Origin: Streptomyces cyaneus
GTDB lineage: Bacteria; Actinomycetota; Actinomycetes; Streptomycetales; Streptomycetaceae
Assembly (NCBI RefSeq): GCF_004028635.1
Contig: NZ_RQJW01000003.1
Location: 930,001 to 994,000 of the forward strand
Direction of reading: 5' to 3'
Length of the DNA stretch: 64,000 bases
Made by a program: the position numbers and the translations under genes. The notes beneath the pieces were generated by a model, which was not told where the DNA came from, did no database searches, and saw only the letters and a list, made by a program, of their open reading frames with translations. Positions 60,036 through 64,000 of this stretch are shown piece by piece. Numbering within the stretch: position 1 is the stretch's first letter; every line of letters starts with the position of its first letter.

Positions 60036-63000
60036 CACTTGACCTCCGTCAGAATCAGGGTGTCCGCGGCCTTCGGCGACAGCAGTGCGAGCTGGGCCGG
60101 GCGGATACCGCGGAAGACGAACACCGACCGGCCCTTGGCCAGGCGCCGGGTGTCGGTGATGTCGGGGTTCAGGCGCAGCAGTTCGGCGAGCGGGACGCCG
60201 TACTTGGCGCAGATCTCCGACAGCGTCTCGCCGTTGGCGGCGCGAACCGTGTGGATCTTCTCGTCGTACGTCGCCGGGTGCGCCGGGACCGACGACTTCG
60301 GCGGGCCGGGGTCGGTGAGGAGCCCGGTGAGTTCCTCGGGCGTGGCGGACGCGGGCACGCCGGTGAAGACGTCGACGTCGATGTAGTCGACGCCGGGCAC
60401 GGAGTGGGCCGTGGCCAGGACGTCGGAGAGGCGGGCAGGTCGGCCCAACTCCCTTCCGTCGTAGCCGAGTCGGCGGAGCAGGGCCTGACGCAGACGCGGC
60501 TCCACGACTTCCCAGGCGTGGTCGCGGGCGACCTTCACCTTGGCGGCGACGAGCAGCAGGACCAGCTCGCGTACGTCCACCCGGACGGGGAGGTTGAGGT
60601 CCCCGTACTCGGTCAGCGCACCGCGCAGGGCCCTCAGCGTGTCCGAGTCGCCGTCGATCGGCACGTCGTCCGTGCCCGCGACCGTCACGTGCAGCACGCG
60701 CCGCCGCCCGTCGAAGAGTTCGCGAGCCGACGCCCGGCCGATGCCGGCGCGGGAGCGGGCGAAGTCCTCGTAGTCGGACGCGGAGACCAGGCGGTCCAGC
60801 GCCGAGACGGCGAGCGGGATCGTACGGCGGGTCAGGCCGGGGCCGTCCGCGTCCGCGCCGCCCTTGGCCGGGCGCGGGTTGGTCACCTGGGTGACGCCGA
60901 GCGGCCGGGTGAGGGGCTGGGTGATGCGGTCGGCGGCGACATTGGCGGCCTTGCCGGTGCCGAAGCGGTAGCGGGCCCGGATGTTCTCGTGTCCGCTCGG
61001 CAGTCGGGCGCCGTTGACGCCGTCCCCGAAGGTGACCGTCGTGCGGCCGTCGGCGGTGGAGCCGGTGATGTAGACCCGCTCGCCCGGGCCGCGTCCGGCG
61101 AGGCTGTCGACCTCGTGCCACAGCACACCGTCGACCCGGAGCTCCAGCACGGGAGTGGCGCCGAGCGGATTGTCGTCGGCGAGCCAGGTGAGCGGGGACT
61201 GCCACAGCGCGAACGTCTGGTTCACACGGTCCGAGTCACCGCTGCCGATGGCCTCCTCGCGGCTCTCGCCATGGGTGGCCTCGACGACGTTGCCGAGGAC
61301 CTTCACCGTCTCGCGGCGGTAGCGGTGGGCGAGGTCGGACGTCAGGGTCAGGCGGGTGTGGACGTGGTCGCCGGGGAGTCGGAGATCGACGGCCGGGTCG
61401 GCGGCGGCGATCGTGACGACCTCGGTGGCCCGGACGCCCGTCGTGCCGGGGATGTCACTTCGCTCGCCGCTCACCATGAGCGTGCGTCCGGGCCGCAACC
61501 CGTCGTACAGCTCGGCGAGTTCGATCTCGTTGCCGTGGACGTCCTCGCCGAGCGGTTCGTCGGCGAGGCGGAGCGGCTCGCCGGCCGCGTGCACGGTGGT
61601 GTCGCGGATGTGCGAGAGCAGGACGTCGAACTCGTCCAACCACGGGTCGGCGAGGGTGAGTTCGGTGCCGCGGCCGGTGATGCCGTAGTTGGTGTACGCC
61701 GCCGTACGCGCCGCGACGACCTGGGTGGTGACGAAGGCGAGCCTGGCGTCGCCGGGAATGCCGTCCTGGGCGCCCTTGGCGGGGCGCTGGATCGCGACCC
61801 AGCTGCCGACGGTGATGCCCGTGTGGACCGAGTCCAGCTGGAGGATGCGGCGGTTGAGGGGCTCCGGCTTGCTGGCGATCACGACCTCGACGTTGGGCTC
61901 GGTGGTCCCGACCGCGTACTTGAGGCTGACCTCGTACTCGCCGTGCGTGAACTGCTCGCTGCCGTTCGGGCGCAGGGAGATCTGCTCCGAGGTGCCGTTG
62001 TGGATGCCGACGTGGACCAGGCCCTCGTCGTCGGGCCGGGACACGAAGAGGGTGCGCTCCGGCAGGCCCGAGTGGAGGCGGGCCGTGACGCCGGGCTCCT
62101 GGGAGTCGGTGGGGCGGCGGTTGAGCCAGCTGAGGTCGCGGTCCTGGCCGGAGCGCACCGACAGCTCGACCTGGCCCGTGCCGAGGGGGAAGTTCACCGG
62201 CTGGACGACGGGCAGGTTCTCGGCGCGCTGGTCGGAGCTGCTGCCCTCGACGTACTGGAACTCGGCCCGGACCGGCGTCCTGCCCGACGTGTCGTACACG
62301 ACCCGCATGCTCGCCAGCACGGCCCCCGTGAGCGGCCAGTCGGCGGTGCGGATGACCCGGCCGCGGTCGTCCTGGACGGGCTTGAGCGGGGCCGTGGCGC
62401 CGAAGGGGGCGGCGGTGACGCGCATGGCGAGCAGTTCGCGCAAGAGCTGCTGGGCGCCGGGGGCGGCGGACGCCGCTTTGCGCCAGGCCGGGTAGAGGCT
62501 GCCGAGGCCGGGGTTCAGGGCGGCCAGCAGGCGGGCGGTGTCGCTGCCGGGGCGCTGGTGGCCGGTGCCGCCGGAGGGGGCGGGCGTTGAGGCGCGCAGG
62601 GCGGGGAGGACCGCGCCCAGGGCTTGGAAAGCCGCGGCGCGCGCATCACCCCCAAGGGGCGCGGGGAACTGCGCGACCAGCCCCAACGGCGCGGCAGACG
62701 CTCGACGACCCTCCGCGGCACCCTCTTCGGCCGTCTGCGCGGGCGCCAACTCCAAGGCTCGCTCCGCCAGTTCCGCCAGCACCGCCTCCAACTGCTCGAA
62801 CCACGCCGCGACGTCCTCATACGGCTCGGCCAGCACCTGCGCCTCCCCGAGCCGCGCCACGGGCTCCGCAAGCCGCGCCGCGAGCCGCTCGGGCGTCTTG
62901 ATGCCGTCCAGGTCGTCCCGCAGGGGCGCCAGGACCTGGTCCTCGAAGTCCTCGATCAGCCGGCTGACCGGGCGCGGGTTCGGGACCTGAGGCGTCGGGG

Positions 63001-63856
63001 GCTCGTCGCCGGGCTCCCCCGGGGCCGCGGGAGCGGCGGTCCAGCGCCGTACCTCGTCGACGAGCTCCTTCAGGGTCGGCGGGGCCGACTTCGGCAGGGA
63101 GATCGCGGTGATCTCGTCCTCCCGGTCGACGCGCGTCTTGGCGACCGGCAACAACGTGCGCTCGCCGCCCGCCCGTTCGCCGAAGACGAAGAGCAACTGG
63201 TCGCCGGTCTGGAGGGAGTTCGCCGTTCCCTCGACGAAGAGCTCCGAGCGGCGCTCCAAGTCTTCGGGCGTGACCAGGGAGGGGCGCCGACGGCGTACCT
63301 TCAGCTCGTTCCAGTCCCAGCGGGCCGTCAGGTCACGGCTTGTCTCGAAGGTCAGCGACTGCTCGTCGGCCGACGCCGGCACGCTGTGGCTGCGGGCGCC
63401 GCGCGGGATCAGCACGGGCAGCGCCTCGGCGCGCGGGTCGCGTTCCAGGGTGTACGCGAGATGCGTGGCGGCGGCGACGCCGGGGCGCGGACGGTGGCCG
63501 ACGAGGCGGCCGAGCAGGACCAGGGAGCGGTGCTCGTTGGCCGTGCGGATGTAGGCCTCGTCGGCGATGCGCTCGGAGTGGAAGGTGAGCAGGTCGCCGA
63601 GGACGGCGGTGGCGTCGAGGAGGCCGATCGCCGGGTCGTCCGGGGTGCGGACGGTGAGGCCGCCCAGTGCCGGGTACGCCGGTGAGGCGAGCCGGTCGAG
63701 GAGAGCGGACAGGAAGGAGCCGTACTCGCCGACACGGTAGTCGAGGGCGGTGCGGCCGGGCGGGTTGTGCACGGGGGCCGGGGCGAGGCGCTCGTCGTCG
63801 CCGCCGCGGCAGGCGCCGCCGCAGGTGCACTCGTCGGTGATCGTGCCCTCCGTCAT
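60035..63856 (-). CDS. Putative baseplate assembly protein (gpJ-like, 1273 aa)
   Basis: A large wedge protein of phage-tail-like machines. The N-terminal TPDDPAIGLLDATAVLGDLLTFHSERIADEAYIRTANEHRSLVLLGRLVGHRPRPGVAAATHLAY is typical of 'putative baseplate assembly protein'. The gpJ-like region (VTFGDGVNGARLPSGHENIRARYRFGTG, VSASDYEDFARSRAGIGRA) is near residue 930-1060. A LysM-like segment lies near residue 1200-1245 (HTVRAANGETLSEICAKYGVPLAELLRLNPDI). The N-terminus has CTCGGAC, a CxCx3C motif. Residues about 385-402 are encoded by an intergenic-type repeat. It overlaps the upstream gene's stop by 3 nt (ATGA). Confidence 0.88.
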   Translation of the reverse strand: MTEGTITDECTCGGACRGGDDERLAPAPVHNPPGRTALDYRVGEYGSFLSALLDRLASPAYPALGGLTVRTPDDPAIGLLDATAVLGDLLTFHSERIADEAYIRTANEHRSLVLLGRLVGHRPRPGVAAATHLAYTLERDPRAEALPVLIPRGARSHSVPASADEQSLTFETSRDLTARWDWNELKVRRRRPSLVTPEDLERRSELFVEGTANSLQTGDQLLFVFGERAGGERTLLPVAKTRVDREDEITAISLPKSAPPTLKELVDEVRRWTAAPAAPGEPGDEPPTPQVPNPRPVSRLIEDFEDQVLAPLRDDLDGIKTPERLAARLAEPVARLGEAQVLAEPYEDVAAWFEQLEAVLAELAERALELAPAQTAEEGAAEGRRASAAPLGLVAQFPAPLGGDARAAAFQALGAVLPALRASTPAPSGGTGHQRPGSDTARLLAALNPGLGSLYPAWRKAASAAPGAQQLLRELLAMRVTAAPFGATAPLKPVQDDRGRVIRTADWPLTGAVLASMRVVYDTSGRTPVRAEFQYVEGSSSDQRAENLPVVQPVNFPLGTGQVELSVRSGQDRDLSWLNRRPTDSQEPGVTARLHSGLPERTLFVSRPDDEGLVHVGIHNGTSEQISLRPNGSEQFTHGEYEVSLKYAVGTTEPNVEVVIASKPEPLNRRILQLDSVHTGITVGSWVAIQRPAKGAQDGIPGDARLAFVTTQVVAARTAAYTNYGITGRGTELTLADPWLDEFDVLLSHIRDTTVHAAGEPLRLADEPLGEDVHGNEIELAELYDGLRPGRTLMVSGERSDIPGTTGVRATEVVTIAAADPAVDLRLPGDHVHTRLTLTSDLAHRYRRETVKVLGNVVEATHGESREEAIGSGDSDRVNQTFALWQSPLTWLADDNPLGATPVLELRVDGVLWHEVDSLAGRGPGERVYITGSTADGRTTVTFGDGVNGARLPSGHENIRARYRFGTGKAANVAADRITQPLTRPLGVTQVTNPRPAKGGADADGPGLTRRTIPLAVSALDRLVSASDYEDFARSRAGIGRASARELFDGRRRVLHVTVAGTDDVPIDGDSDTLRALRGALTEYGDLNLPVRVDVRELVLLLVAAKVKVARDHAWEVVEPRLRQALLRRLGYDGRELGRPARLSDVLATAHSVPGVDYIDVDVFTGVPASATPEELTGLLTDPGPPKSSVPAHPATYDEKIHTVRAANGETLSEICAKYGVPLAELLRLNPDITDTRRLAKGRSVFVFRGIRPAQLALLSPKAADTLILTEVK
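62651..62700 (-). repeat. Extragenic-type repeat embedded in the baseplate gene
   Basis: AAGGGGCGCGGGGAACTGCG then CGACCAGCCCC is the same element as at 14779, here in frame in coding sequence. It encodes about PLGLVAQFPAPLGG in the protein. Confidence 0.75.
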
Positions 63857-64000
63857 CGGGCACCTCCCAGGGAAATCGCCAGCCGGCCGTTCTCCGGCCG
63901 GTCCGGGTCGTTGTCGCAGGTGGCGATCTCCAGCGGGCCGAGCCGCAGCACGCCGTCCTCCCTCTCTCCTCGGTCCGGCTCGTACAGCCTTTGCAGTCGG
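63853..64000 (-). CDS. 3' end of an upstream tail-operon gene, cut by window edge
   Basis: Only the last 48 or so residues are visible, ending ATCDNDPDRPENGRLAISLGGAR. The stop overlaps the baseplate ATG by 3 nt (ATGA). The fragment is too short to name; position suggests another baseplate or tail component. Confidence 0.7.
   Translation of the reverse strand, partial: RLQRLYEPDRGEREDGVLRLGPLEIATCDNDPDRPENGRLAISLGGAR

Noticed and set aside
56847..60386. 1179-codon plus-strand frame antisense to the tail genes
   Set aside because: Low-complexity Val/Gly/Arg/Asp translation; the minus-strand genes have clear family motifs and coupled starts.
1..64000. tRNA, rRNA, CRISPR arrays, IS elements, integrase and attachment sites
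   Set aside because: No tRNA-like T-arm/anticodon arrangement, spaced direct repeats, transposase motifs or tRNA-anchored repeats were found by eye.

Overview
The window is a piece of a Streptomyces-type chromosome. The evidence is very high GC with G/C at most third codon positions, frequent GTG starts, many promoters of the TANNNT-N7/8-ATG (leaderless) kind, several Streptomyces-restricted families (DUF6421, DUF5134, DUF6214, DUF5997, DUF6519, Rv1733c-like) and copies of a short GC-rich repeat that I recall as common in Streptomyces genomes. I saw no rRNA, tRNA, CRISPR array, integrase, transposase or replication origin. Product names come from reading motifs and family recall, not from database searches.

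Layout, left to right. 1-17.9 kb holds short housekeeping and stress units: a truncated DUF6421 gene, a glycerophosphodiesterase, GNAT and VOC proteins, a FUSC exporter with its MarR regulator, PAP2 and HAD phosphatase-like proteins, a TetR regulator, a secreted LVIVD protein divergent from a DUF305 lipoprotein, an FprA-type ferredoxin reductase, an NCS2 permease, and an ArsR regulator divergent from an old yellow enzyme. 17.9-22.3 kb is one 1455-residue CtpI-like P-type ATPase. 22.4-27.1 kb is a plant cell wall island: a GH62-CE1/CBM2 operon divergent from a PL1-PL3 pectate lyase operon. Each operon has a LacI-type palindrome in the spacer of its promoter. 27.2-29.7 kb has a PaaX-like regulator divergent from an AidB-like acyl-CoA dehydrogenase.

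29.75-31.04 kb is non-coding and made of three successive tandem arrays with units of about 27, 44 and 154 bp. 31-40.1 kb carries an Rv1733c-like membrane protein, an Asp-box propeller protein, Ung, a BadF/GlcNAc-kinase-like gene, a CbiX-like chelatase, a lactonase with a DasR-like box, a second FUSC exporter divergent from an Lrp regulator, and a HAD phosphatase. 40.1-43 kb has a cytoplasmic subtilase followed by a frameshifted remnant, flanked by two four-copy 8-bp repeats. 43-51.1 kb has a secreted GH127 enzyme with an inserted LamG domain, a SRPBCC protein, a free LysR-type effector domain divergent from DUF5997, a Dyp peroxidase and a TerD-like protein.

51.2-55.2 kb is the phenylacetyl-CoA epoxidase operon paaABCDE (minus strand, PaaR-like box upstream). 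55.3-64.0 kb is the 3' half of a phage-tail-like (contractile injection system type) operon on the minus strand: a gene cut by the window edge, a 1273-residue baseplate protein, a tail protein I-like protein, DUF6519 and a cytoplasmic-type peptidoglycan amidase. These are translationally coupled at most junctions and closed by a 20-bp terminator stem. Sheath, tube and ATPase genes, if present, lie beyond the right edge.
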